DNA of 64,000 nt from SKVR01 sp037441525 (GTDB lineage: Bacteria; Bacteroidota; Bacteroidia; Bacteroidales; UBA7960): assembly GCA_037441525.1 (NCBI GenBank), contig JBBISA010000001.1, positions 271,711-335,710 of the forward strand. The letters are read 5' to 3'. Below are positions 8,916 through 18,446 of this stretch, piece after piece; positions within the stretch are counted from its first letter, which is position 1, and every line of letters starts with the position of its first letter. Below the pieces are notes generated by a model. It did not search any database. It was given only the letters and a program-made list of their open reading frames with translations, and was not told where the DNA came from. Position numbers and translations under genes: made by a program.

Positions 8916-11276
8916 ATGCAAAACCTTACAAATCGAGATTATGCATCGCATTACACAATAATTGTGGTTGAGGATGATGTAGCCCTCAACACGCTAATTC
9001 AAAAGACCTTACAACGAAATAATTATCAAACCAAGGGTTTTTATACCGGCCAGGAATCTATTGAATGGCTCAAAGAAAATATTGGCCCCGATATTCTTTT
9101 GCTTCTCGACTATCAATTGTATGAAATGAGCGGCGAACAGGTGATAAAGATTTTGCGAAAAGACAATATTGATATCCCTTTTGTAATTATTACCGGACAT
9201 GGCGATGAAAAAACCGCCGTTGAAATGATGAAATTGGGTGCTTTGGATTATATGGTAAAAGACAGCAATTTTATTGATCTTCTGCCAACCATCATAAAGC
9301 AGGTTATCAATCATATTGATATTGAAAACAAACTTTATGAATCGCAAATTGCTCTGAAAAGGAGTGAAGAAAAGTATCGGAGTATTTTTGAAAACATTCA
9401 GGATGTTTATTTTGAGGTATCATTAAAAGGTGAAGTACTTGAAATTTCACCATCGGTTGAGAATATGCTTTCCCTCAGGAAGGAAGATATTCTTAATCAA
9501 CCATTGTTTAGTGATAAGCACGAAGAAACAGTGTTTCTAAACCTGATTAAGGAAAAGGGAGTTATTTCTGATTATGAAATTTTTTTGAGAAAAGAAAATG
9601 GTCAGAAATTACCGGCATCGTTTACCTGCAAATATATTTATGACCAACAGGGATTGCCAAAAAAGATAATTGGTACCATAAGAAACATTACCGAGCGCAA
9701 ACAAGCTGAAGAAGTTATAAGGCACAGTGAAGAACGTTATCGTATTCTTGCCGAAAACTCAAGCGATATGATTTCGAAACATAACTGGGATCGCACCTAT
9801 CTTTATGTATCTCCGGCTTGTTCAAAGCTACTGGGTTATATTCCCTCCGATCTTACCGGAAGGTCGGCCTATCAGCTTATACATCCTGATGATGTAGAGA
9901 ATATAAGGAAAAATCATATTCTTTTGCTCGAAAACAGAACCAACTCGTTTATTGAAAGCTACCGAATCAAGAAAAAAGATGGGTCGTATATCTGGTTCGA
10001 AACCAATAACCAGGTAATATATAACCAAAACACCAATCTGGTTCAGGAAATTGTATGTGTGTCGCGCGATATTACCGAGAGAAAAGAAAAGGAAGAATTG
10101 CTAAAAGCAAAAGAAGTTGCAGAACGGGCCAACAAGGCAAAATCTGAATTTCTGGCCAATATGAGTCATGAAATCCGCAACCCACTTAATGCCATAATTG
10201 GAATGACCAATACGCTGGGCAAATCACCACTAAACCAAGATCAGAAACAATACCTGAACTCAATCTCGGTATCATCAACCAATTTATTGAGTATTCTTAA
10301 TGATATACTCGATTTTTCGAAAATTGAAGCCAATAAGGTAGACCTTGTATTTGCAAGCTTTAAGTTGGATGAACTTATCGAAAATGTTGTAAACGCATTT
10401 GTACCACAGGCACTTGCCAAGAATGTTGAGTTAAAGCATACACTTTTTGCCGATATACCCAATCACCTGTATGGCGATGAAAAAAAGATTGTACAAATAC
10501 TTAACAATCTTATAAGTAACGCTATCAAATTTACAAATAGCGGAACAGTTGAACTGATTGTAAGATACACCCGATTGAAGTCAGACACTGCTATCGTTAA
10601 GTTTAGGGTTATAGATACCGGCATTGGGGTAAAGCAGGAAGATATCCCAAAAATGTTTGAATCATTCAGACAATTGGATATTTCGGCAAAAAAGGAATAC
10701 CAGGGAACAGGTCTCGGACTTAGTATTGTGAAAAGTCTGGTAGAAATGATGAATGGTAAAGTATCTTTCGAAAGCGAGGTAGGCAAAGGAAGTGTTGTGT
10801 GCTTCGAAATACCTTTGATTGTATCGGTTTCGGGTGAAGTTAATGATAATAGACCCAACGCTGATTCCCAAAACAACACCGATAAGACATCGGAGAGAAA
10901 AATAAAGATACTGATTGCCGAAGACGATGCCATAAACCAACTTTACCTTGCAGGTTTTCTAAAATCACAGGGATGGTTGGTTGACACCGCATCGAACGGG
11001 CTGATAGCTCTCGAAAAATTCCAGAATGGCAAGTATGATATTATATTAATGGATGGCCAAATGCCCAAAATGGATGGGTTTGAAACCACTAAAAGGATTC
11101 GGGAACAGGAACAGCAAAATGGCTCGTCATCACATATTCCCATTATAGCCATTACAGGATACGCCATCCCAGGCGATCGTGAACGCTTTTTGGGTGCCGG
11201 AATGGATGATTACGTTTCCAAGCCTATTAATGAGAATAAATTGCTTGATATCATCCATGAATTGGTTGCAGTTTAA
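8916..11276 (+). CDS. Hybrid sensor histidine kinase (REC-PAS-PAS-HisKA-HATPase-REC)
   Basis: 786 residues, no membrane segments, so a cytoplasmic kinase. N-terminal receiver ~12-130 (phospho-acceptor Asp65 in LLLLDYQ); PAS ~150-262 and ~270-390, each ending in an ITERK junction; HisKA with His418 in MSHEIRNPLN; HATPase ~510-635 with the N box NLISNAIKF, DTGIGV and GTGLGLSIV; C-terminal receiver ~662-785 with Asp713 in ILMDGQMPK. The first receiver could accept phosphate from another kinase or modulate this one, while the second is the usual intramolecular acceptor. No HPt domain is visible. It is the only complete kinase in the 2.5-11.3 kb cluster and the best candidate to drive the receiver-cyclase. 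The start is an ATG preceded by AGGA. Confidence 0.93.
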   Translation: MQNLTNRDYASHYTIIVVEDDVALNTLIQKTLQRNNYQTKGFYTGQESIEWLKENIGPDILLLLDYQLYEMSGEQVIKILRKDNIDIPFVIITGHGDEKTAVEMMKLGALDYMVKDSNFIDLLPTIIKQVINHIDIENKLYESQIALKRSEEKYRSIFENIQDVYFEVSLKGEVLEISPSVENMLSLRKEDILNQPLFSDKHEETVFLNLIKEKGVISDYEIFLRKENGQKLPASFTCKYIYDQQGLPKKIIGTIRNITERKQAEEVIRHSEERYRILAENSSDMISKHNWDRTYLYVSPACSKLLGYIPSDLTGRSAYQLIHPDDVENIRKNHILLLENRTNSFIESYRIKKKDGSYIWFETNNQVIYNQNTNLVQEIVCVSRDITERKEKEELLKAKEVAERANKAKSEFLANMSHEIRNPLNAIIGMTNTLGKSPLNQDQKQYLNSISVSSTNLLSILNDILDFSKIEANKVDLVFASFKLDELIENVVNAFVPQALAKNVELKHTLFADIPNHLYGDEKKIVQILNNLISNAIKFTNSGTVELIVRYTRLKSDTAIVKFRVIDTGIGVKQEDIPKMFESFRQLDISAKKEYQGTGLGLSIVKSLVEMMNGKVSFESEVGKGSVVCFEIPLIVSVSGEVNDNRPNADSQNNTDKTSERKIKILIAEDDAINQLYLAGFLKSQGWLVDTASNGLIALEKFQNGKYDIILMDGQMPKMDGFETTKRIREQEQQNGSSSHIPIIAITGYAIPGDRERFLGAGMDDYVSKPINENKLLDIIHELVAV

Positions 11277-11432
11277 CCCATAGAGGTAAATTTATACTTT
11301 CCATTTTAATTTTTTTAATTTTTAAGGAAAATTGATTTCAATCTGAACTTAATTTTCCAATTTATCTTCAAATATTGTTATAATTTAGCGCCAAAGGAAA
11401 CAAAATTATAAGATGGCAATAATAGTATAGTT

Positions 11433-12452
11433 ATGGAAAAAATTGATTGGGAAAAACTACCTTTCGGTTACTTTAATACCGACTACAACGTAAGATGTTA
11501 TTACCGTGATGGGAAATGGGGCGAAATTGAAGTTTCATCCTCAGAATACGTAAATATCCACATGGCTGCAACTTGCCTTCATTATGGACAGGAAGCATTT
11601 GAAGGAATGAAAGCATACCGTGGCAAAGACAACCGTATACGTTTGTTCAGATGGGCAGATAATGCAGAGCGTTTAAGGGATTCAGCAAAAGGTATTCTAA
11701 TGGCACAGGTACCTGATGAGTTGTTTTACAATATGGTAACCAAAGTGGTGTTACTCAATGCCCGTTTTGTGCCACCCCATGGTTTTGGCGCATCACTTTA
11801 TATACGTCCGTTGCTGGTAGGAACAGGTGTGCAGGTGGGAGTAAATCCGGCAAAAGAATACATGTTTCTGGTATTTGTTGGTCCGGTTGGTCCTTATTTT
11901 AAGGAAGGTTTTAACCCAGTTACCATGCAAATCGTTCACGATATTGATCGTGCAGCCCCACTTGGAACCGGTAACATAAAGGTAGGCGGCAATTATGCTG
12001 GTAGTTTAAGGGCTTCTGAAAGGGCAAAGGCCGAAGGTTTCGCGGCAGTATTGTTCCTTGAAGCAAAAGAAAAGAAATATATTGATGAGGCTGGCCCCGC
12101 CAATTTCTTCGCCATTAAAAGGAATAAATACATAACACCAAAATCAGACTCTATCCTTCCTTCAATTACCAATAAAAGCCTGATGCAACTTTCCCAGGAT
12201 ATTGGGCTTGAAGTTGAACGCAGGCCTGTTGCAATTGAAGAACTTGCAGAATTTGATGAAGTGGGAGCCTGCGGAACAGCTGCCATTATCTCACCCATAA
12301 AAAAAATAGTAGACAGAGAAACAGGTAAAGTTTTTGAATTTTGTAAAGATGGGAAAGCTGGTCCGGTTTCAGAAAAGCTATACAAAAAACTGCAGGCAAT
12401 TCAATATGGCGATGAACCAGACCCCCACAATTGGGTTACAATTATTGACTGA
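11433..12452 (+). CDS. ilvE: Branched-chain amino acid aminotransferase
   Basis: 339 residues, the usual length for the longer (eukaryote-like) class IV BCATs found in Bacteroidota. It transfers amino groups between glutamate and the 2-oxo acids of Leu, Ile and Val in the cytoplasm. The PLP lysine is Lys183 in GNIKVGGNYAGSL, and the class IV signature is recognisable around KYIDEAGPANFFAI, where the Glu and following residues hold the PLP ring nitrogen. The gene stands alone between the signalling cluster and a convergent minus-strand gene group and ends at a strong bidirectional terminator. In this lineage the enzyme may also make branched-chain acyl precursors for membrane lipids (inference). 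Confidence 0.93.
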   Translation: MEKIDWEKLPFGYFNTDYNVRCYYRDGKWGEIEVSSSEYVNIHMAATCLHYGQEAFEGMKAYRGKDNRIRLFRWADNAERLRDSAKGILMAQVPDELFYNMVTKVVLLNARFVPPHGFGASLYIRPLLVGTGVQVGVNPAKEYMFLVFVGPVGPYFKEGFNPVTMQIVHDIDRAAPLGTGNIKVGGNYAGSLRASERAKAEGFAAVLFLEAKEKKYIDEAGPANFFAIKRNKYITPKSDSILPSITNKSLMQLSQDIGLEVERRPVAIEELAEFDEVGACGTAAIISPIKKIVDRETGKVFEFCKDGKAGPVSEKLYKKLQAIQYGDEPDPHNWVTIID

Positions 12453-12477
12453 TAAGTTTAATTTTAAATTTACAGCT

Positions 12478-12507
12478 AAAGACAGGTTTCAACCTGTCTT
12501 TACTTTT
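12478..12507. terminator. Bidirectional terminator between ilvE and pyrF
   Basis: AAAGACAGG (12478-12486) pairs with CCTGTCTTT (12493-12501) across a 6-base loop, with T-rich sequence on the plus side (TACTTTTTTA) running into the pyrF stop codon. It can serve ilvE and, less strongly, the convergent pyrF. Confidence 0.75.
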
Positions 12508-13338
12508 TTATAGTATCCCCTTTTCTATCATTAGCGCTTCCATTTTGCTCTGCAAAGCCCTGGCTTCGAGGGCAGCAGCCAGGGCGAAATCCTGACCGCC
12601 AGATGCATAAATTATACTACGAGATGCGTTTACCAACAATCCACATTCCGGGTTCATTCCATATTGAACAACATCCTTAAGGCTACCCCCCTGAGCACCA
12701 ACACCGGGGACAAGTAAAAAATGATCGGGTGCGATTTCCCGAATATCAGCAATCAGTTCACCGCGGGTGGCTCCTACAACAAACATTATACGATTGCCGG
12801 ACGGCATCCCGATACACTTTTTCACTATTTCCTTGAATAATCTTGTGCCCTGCCTGGTTTCGAGTTGTTGAAAGTCTGATGATCCAGGGTTGCTGGTTAG
12901 GGCCAGTACCACAGCCCATTTATCCTTATATTTCAGAAAGGGCTCTATTGTATCTACTCCCATATACGGACTTAGGGTAACTGCATCAAATTGTAAGCAA
13001 TGAAAAAATGCTCTGGCATAATTATCGGCAGTGTTTCCAATATCGCCCCGTTTGGCATCGGCAATTGTAAATATCTCCCCTGAAAAATTCCCGAGATATT
13101 CCATGGTTTTTTCGAGGCTTATCATTCCCTTGCTACCCTTAGCCTCATAAAAAGCAAGATTAGGCTTAAAAGCTACGGCATAGGGCAAAGTAGCATCAAT
13201 AATGGCTTTATTGAATTGAAATACCGGATCGGAAGTATGTTTTAAATGTTCGGGGATTTTGTTTTGGTCAGTGTCGAGCCCCACGCACAAAAACGACCTT
13301 TTGGTTTTGATAATTTCAACTATTTGTTTTTTATCCAT
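12508..13338 (-). CDS. pyrF: Orotidine 5'-phosphate decarboxylase
   Basis: 276 residues, the length of type 2 (archaeal/mycobacterial-like) OMP decarboxylases. It makes UMP from OMP in the last step of pyrimidine synthesis. The substrate and active-site region CVGLDTD near the N-terminus, the FKPNLAFYE segment and the catalytic signature DAKRGDIGNTA are all present, as is the phosphate-binding PGVGAQGG loop. It follows prfA by 15 bases on the minus strand, so it is probably the distal gene of an operon with prfA and perhaps the purM-like gene. The C-terminal end meets the ilvE terminator. Confidence 0.95.
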   Translation of the reverse strand: MDKKQIVEIIKTKRSFLCVGLDTDQNKIPEHLKHTSDPVFQFNKAIIDATLPYAVAFKPNLAFYEAKGSKGMISLEKTMEYLGNFSGEIFTIADAKRGDIGNTADNYARAFFHCLQFDAVTLSPYMGVDTIEPFLKYKDKWAVVLALTSNPGSSDFQQLETRQGTRLFKEIVKKCIGMPSGNRIMFVVGATRGELIADIREIAPDHFLLVPGVGAQGGSLKDVVQYGMNPECGLLVNASRSIIYASGGQDFALAAALEARALQSKMEALMIEKGIL

Positions 13339-13353
13339 AGCCCGGAATGTTGA

Positions 13354-14427
13354 TTAAGCTACACCTTCCTTTAGTTTTTCGGCATTTTCAGCCACTTTAA
13401 GAGCGTCGATGATTTCTTCTATTTCCCCGTCCATAATTACAGAAAGGTTATACAGGGTAAGGCCTATGCGATGGTCGGTAACACGTCCCTGGGGGTAGTT
13501 ATAGGTGCGGATTTTGGCTGAACGGTCGCCGGTTGAAACCATGGTTTTTCTTTTGGACGCTATTTCGTCGAGATACTTTTTATACTCCATGTCAAACAAG
13601 CGGGTACGAAGAACCTTCATCGCCTTTTCCAGGTTTTTGATCTGCGATTTCTGGTCCTGGCAGGTAACTACCAAACCAGTTGGGATGTGTGTTAAACGAA
13701 CAGCGGAATAGGTTGTATTAACTGACTGGCCGCCAGGACCTGATGAGCAATAGGTATCTTTGCGAATGTCGCTGGGTTTTAAGTCAATATCAAACTCATC
13801 GGCTTCGGGTAGCACGGCCACCGTAGCGGCAGAGGTGTGCACACGCCCCTGTGTTTCGGTTTGGGGTACACGTTGAACCCTATGTACTCCTGATTCATAT
13901 TTCAAAGTTCCGTAAACCCTGTCGCCCGATACATTGGCAACTATTTCCTTGAAACCGCCTGATGTTCCATCATTTACATCAACAATTTCCATTTTCCAAC
14001 CTTTTTTCTCGCAATACTTGGTGTACATCCGGAACAGATCGCCGGCAAAAATAGCTGCCTCATCCCCGCCTGTGCCGGCTCGAATTTCAAGGATGGCATT
14101 CTTACTATCCTGAGGGTCTGAAGGTACCAGAAGAATTTTAATTTCTTCCTCAAGTTCTTCTTCCCTGGTTGTAAGTTCTTCAAGTTCGGCTTTTGCCATT
14201 TCTCTGAAATCTTCATCCTTTTCGTTGGCAAGAATTTCCTTTGACGAACGAATATTATCAACTACGTTTTTGTATTGTTTATAAACACCTACAATCTCTT
14301 CCAGGTCCTTGTATTCCTTGTTGAGTTGAATGTATCGTTTCATATCGGCCATAATACCAGGATCGGTAATTAACTGAGCCACTTCCTTGAACCGGTTGTG
14401 TATTGCTTCGAGCTTTTCGAGTAACAT
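13354..14427 (-). CDS. prfA: Peptide chain release factor 1
   Basis: 357 residues, typical of RF1, which reads UAA and UAG and releases the finished peptide from the ribosome. The helical N-terminal domain is followed by AGTGGDEAAIFAGDL, the stretch RVHTSAATVAVLPE, and the universal peptidyl-tRNA hydrolysis motif GGQ in SSGPGGQSVNTT. The downstream region DHRIGLTLYNL is characteristic of RF1/RF2. It begins 102 bases after the purM-like gene stop on the minus strand and runs into pyrF 15 bases later. Confidence 0.97.
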   Translation of the reverse strand: MLLEKLEAIHNRFKEVAQLITDPGIMADMKRYIQLNKEYKDLEEIVGVYKQYKNVVDNIRSSKEILANEKDEDFREMAKAELEELTTREEELEEEIKILLVPSDPQDSKNAILEIRAGTGGDEAAIFAGDLFRMYTKYCEKKGWKMEIVDVNDGTSGGFKEIVANVSGDRVYGTLKYESGVHRVQRVPQTETQGRVHTSAATVAVLPEADEFDIDLKPSDIRKDTYCSSGPGGQSVNTTYSAVRLTHIPTGLVVTCQDQKSQIKNLEKAMKVLRTRLFDMEYKKYLDEIASKRKTMVSTGDRSAKIRTYNYPQGRVTDHRIGLTLYNLSVIMDGEIEEIIDALKVAENAEKLKEGVA

Positions 14428-14529
14428 ATTATTCTGATCTTAAATCGGTTATTTAATACCTGCAATGAAAAATTAACATTTTCCGGGCTGCCGTGAAAAC
14501 GTGGGCAAAATTACTAAAAAACAGTGGTT

Positions 14530-15720
14530 TTACAATTTGTAAGTAAACGTGCCTGCGGGCGATTCAATGGTTAGTTTATTTTCAGTTGCACGCTGGCAAT
14601 AGCCAATGATAAGGGCATCGACCCCAAAGGACTGGCTTATTTCAATGATATCAGGAGCAATTTCTTCGTTGATATAAAGTTCCATGCGGTGACCCATATT
14701 AAAAACCTGATACATTTCGTGCCACGAAGTTTTAGATTCTTTCTGAATGAGTTCAAAAAGAGGCGGTATGGGAAATAAGTTGTTTTTTATAACATGAAGA
14801 CTATCAATAAACTTTAAAACTTTGGTTTGTGCACCGCCACTGTTGTGAATAATACCGTGTATCTGGGGTCTGTAATTGTCAAGAATTTCCTTAATTATCG
14901 GGGCATAGGTTCGTGTTGGAGACAGAACCAGTTTTCCGGCGTTTACACCAAAGGCATTTTCAATTTTTTCGGTAAGTTGTCGAGATCCCAGATAAATCAT
15001 CTCATCAGGCAAACCATTGTCAAAACTTTCGGGAAATTTGTCGGCATACTTCCGTGAAAAAACATCATGACGGGCAGATGTAAGGCCATTGCTGCCCATT
15101 CCACCATTGTAATCATCTTCATATACCGCATTACCAAACGAGGCCAGACCTACAATAACATCATTAGCTTTGATTTTCTCATTTGTGATGATTTCAGACC
15201 GGGAGACCCTTGCAGTTACGGTTGAATCAACAATGATGGTTCGCACAAGATCGCCAACATCTGCAGTTTCGCCACCGGTAGACCAAATTGTTATCCCATA
15301 CTTGCGCATTTTCTCCAGAAACTCTTCGGTACCTTCAATAATGGTCTTGATTACTTCGCCGGGAACCAGACGTTTATTTCTTCCAATGGTTGATGAAAGC
15401 AGTATATTTCGGGTAATTCCCACACAGAGCAGATCGTCGAGGTTCATTACTACAGCATCTTGTGCAATGCCTTTCCAAACAGAAAGATCTCCTGTTTCGC
15501 GCCAGTACATATAGGCCAGGGACGATTTTGTACCGGCGCCATCGGCATGCATTACATTGCACCACGCGGCATCGCCACCCAGTATATCGGGCACCACCTT
15601 GCAGAATGCTTTGGGAAATATCCCTTTATCAATATTTTTAATGGCATTGTGTACATCTTCTTTCGATGCTGAAACCCCTCTTCTGGCATAGTTTCCCTGC
15701 TGTTCGTTCAATTCGCTCAT
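14530..15720 (-). CDS. purM: AIR synthase-related (PurM-like) protein
   Basis: About 396 residues from the ATG at 15720 (MSELNEQQ). A longer start at ATG 15759 (or TTG 15762) is possible but would overlap the upstream porE-like gene by about 20 bases; I prefer 15720 because the conserved NYARRGVSASKEDVH segment then lies near the N-terminus. It is a PurM/AIR synthase family member that would close the imidazole ring of FGAM in purine synthesis: HADGAGTKSSLAY, the NLDDLLCVG metal/ATP segment and STGGETADVGD are all present. The Bacteroidota form is longer and more divergent than the ~345-residue enterobacterial enzyme. It lies downstream of the porE-like gene, with prfA following. Confidence 0.87.
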   Translation of the reverse strand: MSELNEQQGNYARRGVSASKEDVHNAIKNIDKGIFPKAFCKVVPDILGGDAAWCNVMHADGAGTKSSLAYMYWRETGDLSVWKGIAQDAVVMNLDDLLCVGITRNILLSSTIGRNKRLVPGEVIKTIIEGTEEFLEKMRKYGITIWSTGGETADVGDLVRTIIVDSTVTARVSRSEIITNEKIKANDVIVGLASFGNAVYEDDYNGGMGSNGLTSARHDVFSRKYADKFPESFDNGLPDEMIYLGSRQLTEKIENAFGVNAGKLVLSPTRTYAPIIKEILDNYRPQIHGIIHNSGGAQTKVLKFIDSLHVIKNNLFPIPPLFELIQKESKTSWHEMYQVFNMGHRMELYINEEIAPDIIEISQSFGVDALIIGYCQRATENKLTIESPAGTFTYKL

Positions 15721-15739
15721 TGTTGTTTGTTTGCTTCTG

Positions 15740-17758
15740 TTATTTTCGTTGTCGTTCATCAAACATATCCGAAATCACTCTGAATTCGGTTCGTCGGTTG
15801 AGCTGATGTGCAACATCGCGGTGTTGTTCGGAAGGTAATGCATTGATATATTGTTCTGAAAGAACGGTTCCAGCTGTGAAAGTGAACCCCAGCCTTACAA
15901 TGGTTTTTTCAATTACTCTTGGAACTCTTTTTCCATAGCCTCGGGCAACCAAACGGCGGCTGTCGATACTATTGGCAATCAAATATTCAACAACCGACTG
16001 CGCACGACGCTGAGAAAGAGTGTCGTTTACCGCATCGCTACCACGACTGTCGGTATGCGATTGAAGCTCAATTATCAATCCGGGATTGTCTTTAAGAGTA
16101 TTAATGAGACCGTTGAGAGAGTCACGATATTGGGGCAAAAGTTCCCATCTTCCGAAATCATAGAGAATTTCGGGCAGCATGATGGGTTTCTCAGGAATTG
16201 CCGCAAGATAGAAATCATAGACGAAGTCGCGACTTCTCACAATACCTACCGTTGTTTCCTGCCCCCGGGCATTGAAAAACTTTTCCTTACTTACAAGAAT
16301 ATCGTAGCTTGTGTTGCTTTTTATACGGGTATTATCGAAACGGTAAACACCAGTATTTGATGTTTCGGTTTGAGTAAAAGTACCATCAGAACCTACCAGT
16401 TGAACCTGAACTCCTGGCAATACAACCTTTGTACTGTCGTCGCGTACGGTGCCCTGCAAGGTAAACTCAACCGGGGCAAGGTTAAACGAATAAATTGCAT
16501 CACCCCTGGCGCCCCTTTCAACCCGACTTGATGTAAAAAAGCCTGAATTGGCCCCTTTCCTGAAGGTAATGCCAAAGTCGTCGCCGGCACTATTTATTGG
16601 AGTTCCAATATTTTCTGGTTGGGACCATGAATCGCGATTTGGTTTTGAGAAGAAAATATCCAATCCGCCCAAACCAGGGTGTCCGTTTGATGAGAAATAA
16701 AGTGCTCCATCCTCCCGAATATGGGGAAACATTTCATCGCCGGGCGTATTAATCACCGAACCAAGGTTGCGAATATCTTTAAATTCACCGTTTGGCGATC
16801 CCCTTTCGGCATACCAGATATCCCTGCCGCCCTGACCACCAGGCATATCTGAAACAAAGTACAATCGCATATCATCAATGCTTATAGCAGGATGCCCAAC
16901 AGATATGATGCTATCGGCTGCCAGTTTTATTTCCACCGGATCGCCCCATTCGGCTCCCTTCCTTTCTGATGCATAAATCCTGCAACCCAGATTTGCATTT
17001 GGTACCGACTGGCACCGGGTAAAATAGAGCACGGTACCGGTTGAATTCACTGAAGGTGCTCCTTCATTAAACTCGGTGTTTACAGGTCCTTCATCTAATA
17101 GCGATGGGTTGCTCCATACCCCCTTGCGATCGAGAAAAGATACGAACAAGGATGTATGTTTCTGGCCTGTCCAGGGGTCTTTCTTTGATCCCATTGCACC
17201 ATCGCGCGATGAAGCAAAAATCAGAATACTGTTTCTGCTATCGCCAAAGGCAGGGGTAAAATCATTGTTCCGGGAGTTGAAAACCCTTTCCAGATTCACT
17301 TCATATAATCCCGGGTTATCGCGGAGAAATTGCGAAGCTTCAATGGTTTTTATTCCCCATGCCCCCCGCCAGTCGTCGGGGACTTTTTCACTGTAAATTT
17401 TAAACTGTGCAAGGGCATCTTCATACTTTTCGTTTTGCATCAATACCTCGGCGAGATAGAAAATAGCAATCGGGTCGGGATAATTACCCCTGATGGCACG
17501 TCTTAAAAAAGTTTCGGCCCGGCGTGGTTCGTTAAGGAACTTATAGCATAATCCTGTTTGAAAAAGAATACGTGTAGCTTCGCGTTTATCTTTGCGTTGC
17601 GCTTTTTTGTAAGCCTTTTTATAATGCTCGAGTGCTGCGCTGTATTGTTTCATTTTAAAGGCATTGTCGGCCTTTATGGTTCGGCGGTTCTGACTATATA
17701 TTTCTGATGAGAATAAAAGGAAAAATAGCGGGATAAAAAGGAAGAAAATGTTCTTCAT
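15740..17758 (-). CDS. PorE-like OmpA/TPR/PD40 outer-membrane protein (type IX secretion)
   Basis: 672 residues with a signal peptide (MKNIFFLFIPLFFLLF). Domain order: TPR repeats (~25-145), a beta-propeller of WD40-like PD40 repeats (~160-415; motifs such as PAFGDSRNSI, GHPAISIDDMRLYFVSD and DGALYFSSNGHPG), a carboxypeptidase-regulatory beta-sandwich (~430-510), and a C-terminal OmpA peptidoglycan-binding domain (SHTDSRGS and SQRRAQSVVEYL). The OmpA domain carries a long insert before its last strand. This order and length match PorE, an outer-membrane-to-peptidoglycan anchor of the type IX secretion system, although SprE-like and other gliding proteins share parts of it; orthology is inferred from architecture. 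The 3' end is close to, or overlaps, the purM-like start, suggesting co-transcription. Confidence 0.82.
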   Translation of the reverse strand: MKNIFFLFIPLFFLLFSSEIYSQNRRTIKADNAFKMKQYSAALEHYKKAYKKAQRKDKREATRILFQTGLCYKFLNEPRRAETFLRRAIRGNYPDPIAIFYLAEVLMQNEKYEDALAQFKIYSEKVPDDWRGAWGIKTIEASQFLRDNPGLYEVNLERVFNSRNNDFTPAFGDSRNSILIFASSRDGAMGSKKDPWTGQKHTSLFVSFLDRKGVWSNPSLLDEGPVNTEFNEGAPSVNSTGTVLYFTRCQSVPNANLGCRIYASERKGAEWGDPVEIKLAADSIISVGHPAISIDDMRLYFVSDMPGGQGGRDIWYAERGSPNGEFKDIRNLGSVINTPGDEMFPHIREDGALYFSSNGHPGLGGLDIFFSKPNRDSWSQPENIGTPINSAGDDFGITFRKGANSGFFTSSRVERGARGDAIYSFNLAPVEFTLQGTVRDDSTKVVLPGVQVQLVGSDGTFTQTETSNTGVYRFDNTRIKSNTSYDILVSKEKFFNARGQETTVGIVRSRDFVYDFYLAAIPEKPIMLPEILYDFGRWELLPQYRDSLNGLINTLKDNPGLIIELQSHTDSRGSDAVNDTLSQRRAQSVVEYLIANSIDSRRLVARGYGKRVPRVIEKTIVRLGFTFTAGTVLSEQYINALPSEQHRDVAHQLNRRTEFRVISDMFDERQRK

Positions 17759-17886
17759 TGTGTATTTGGGAGATCGTTAAAGTTTGATTTAAATCATCGC
17801 CGGTTTTTTTAATCACCGGTTTACCCATAAACGGCAGGATATTATTAAAATTGTAATAAATCTTATTCAGAATATCTAATTACTAA

Positions 17887-18318
17887 TCACCTTTTATCAG
17901 CACTATCAGCAGAATTCATTGCTTCTGTATTGCGCTCACCTTCATCGTTTTCATTCACAGATGTAGTTTTTGTTTCGTTACTCTCATTTGCAGATGTTTT
18001 TGTTTCATCCGACGGGTATGATTCGGGTGGTGTTGATGGGTAATAATCGTAACCGTAAGGGTCGCTGGGCCCTTTGCTGTATTGTTCAATCTCATTGGTT
18101 ACCTGTTTGGCTGGTTTTTCAAGCTCTTCAGAATACTTATTGATTTCGGCATTAATGTCGCGCTGAACTTTTTTTACTTCATTAATGGCTTTCCCGACGG
18201 TGCGGGCAATTTCAGGTATTTTCTTGGGCCCGAAAAGGATTAACACCAGCAACAGAATTAACAGTATTTCGCCACCACTAACACCAAACAATAATACTAA
18301 GGTCACAAGAGTATTCAT
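17887..18318 (-). CDS. tatA: Twin-arginine translocase TatA/TatB family protein
   Basis: 143 residues from the ATG at 18318 (MNTLVTLVLL). An upstream start at 18354 would add 12 residues that disturb the normal short N-terminus, so it is less likely. One N-terminal membrane helix (VSGGEILLILLLVLILFG) is followed by the hallmark hinge FGPKKIPEIARTVGKAINE and an amphipathic helix, then a long acidic, Ser/Thr/Asn-rich tail. FGPKKIPE is the TatA/E signature; the long tail is more TatB-like, and single TatA-type proteins in Bacteroidota often do both jobs. No tatC is in the window. The gene sits 99 bases downstream of the secDF terminator hairpin. Confidence 0.88.
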   Translation of the reverse strand: MNTLVTLVLLFGVSGGEILLILLLVLILFGPKKIPEIARTVGKAINEVKKVQRDINAEINKYSEELEKPAKQVTNEIEQYSKGPSDPYGYDYYPSTPPESYPSDETKTSANESNETKTTSVNENDEGERNTEAMNSADSADKR

Positions 18319-18396
18319 AACGAAAAAATAAATGACAAATTTAAAACAAACCAAGGAATTAACCCTGTTGCGACTTGTTTTTTGCCAAAATAAAAC

Positions 18397-18429
18397 TGCA
18401 AAGGCCGCTTTTCTTGAGCGGCCTTGCAG
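18397..18429 (-). terminator. Terminator downstream of secDF
   Basis: AAGGCCGCT (18401-18409) pairs with AGCGGCCTT (18417-18425) and the flanks CTGC/GCAG extend the stem. On the minus strand the hairpin is followed by TTTTATTTT. It lies just after the secDF stop codon. Confidence 0.7.
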
Positions 18430-18446
18430 TTGAGTTGGTTATATTA

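Noticed and set aside
10463..10933. 156-residue minus-strand frame opposite the hybrid kinase
   Set aside because: Antisense of the HATPase domain; Ser/Leu-rich as expected for a complement of kinase codons.
15721..15762. Longer purM-like start overlapping the porE-like gene
   Set aside because: Possible by coupling, but the added residues (MNDNENNRSKQTT) are not conserved-looking and overlap the upstream stop; kept only as an alternative.
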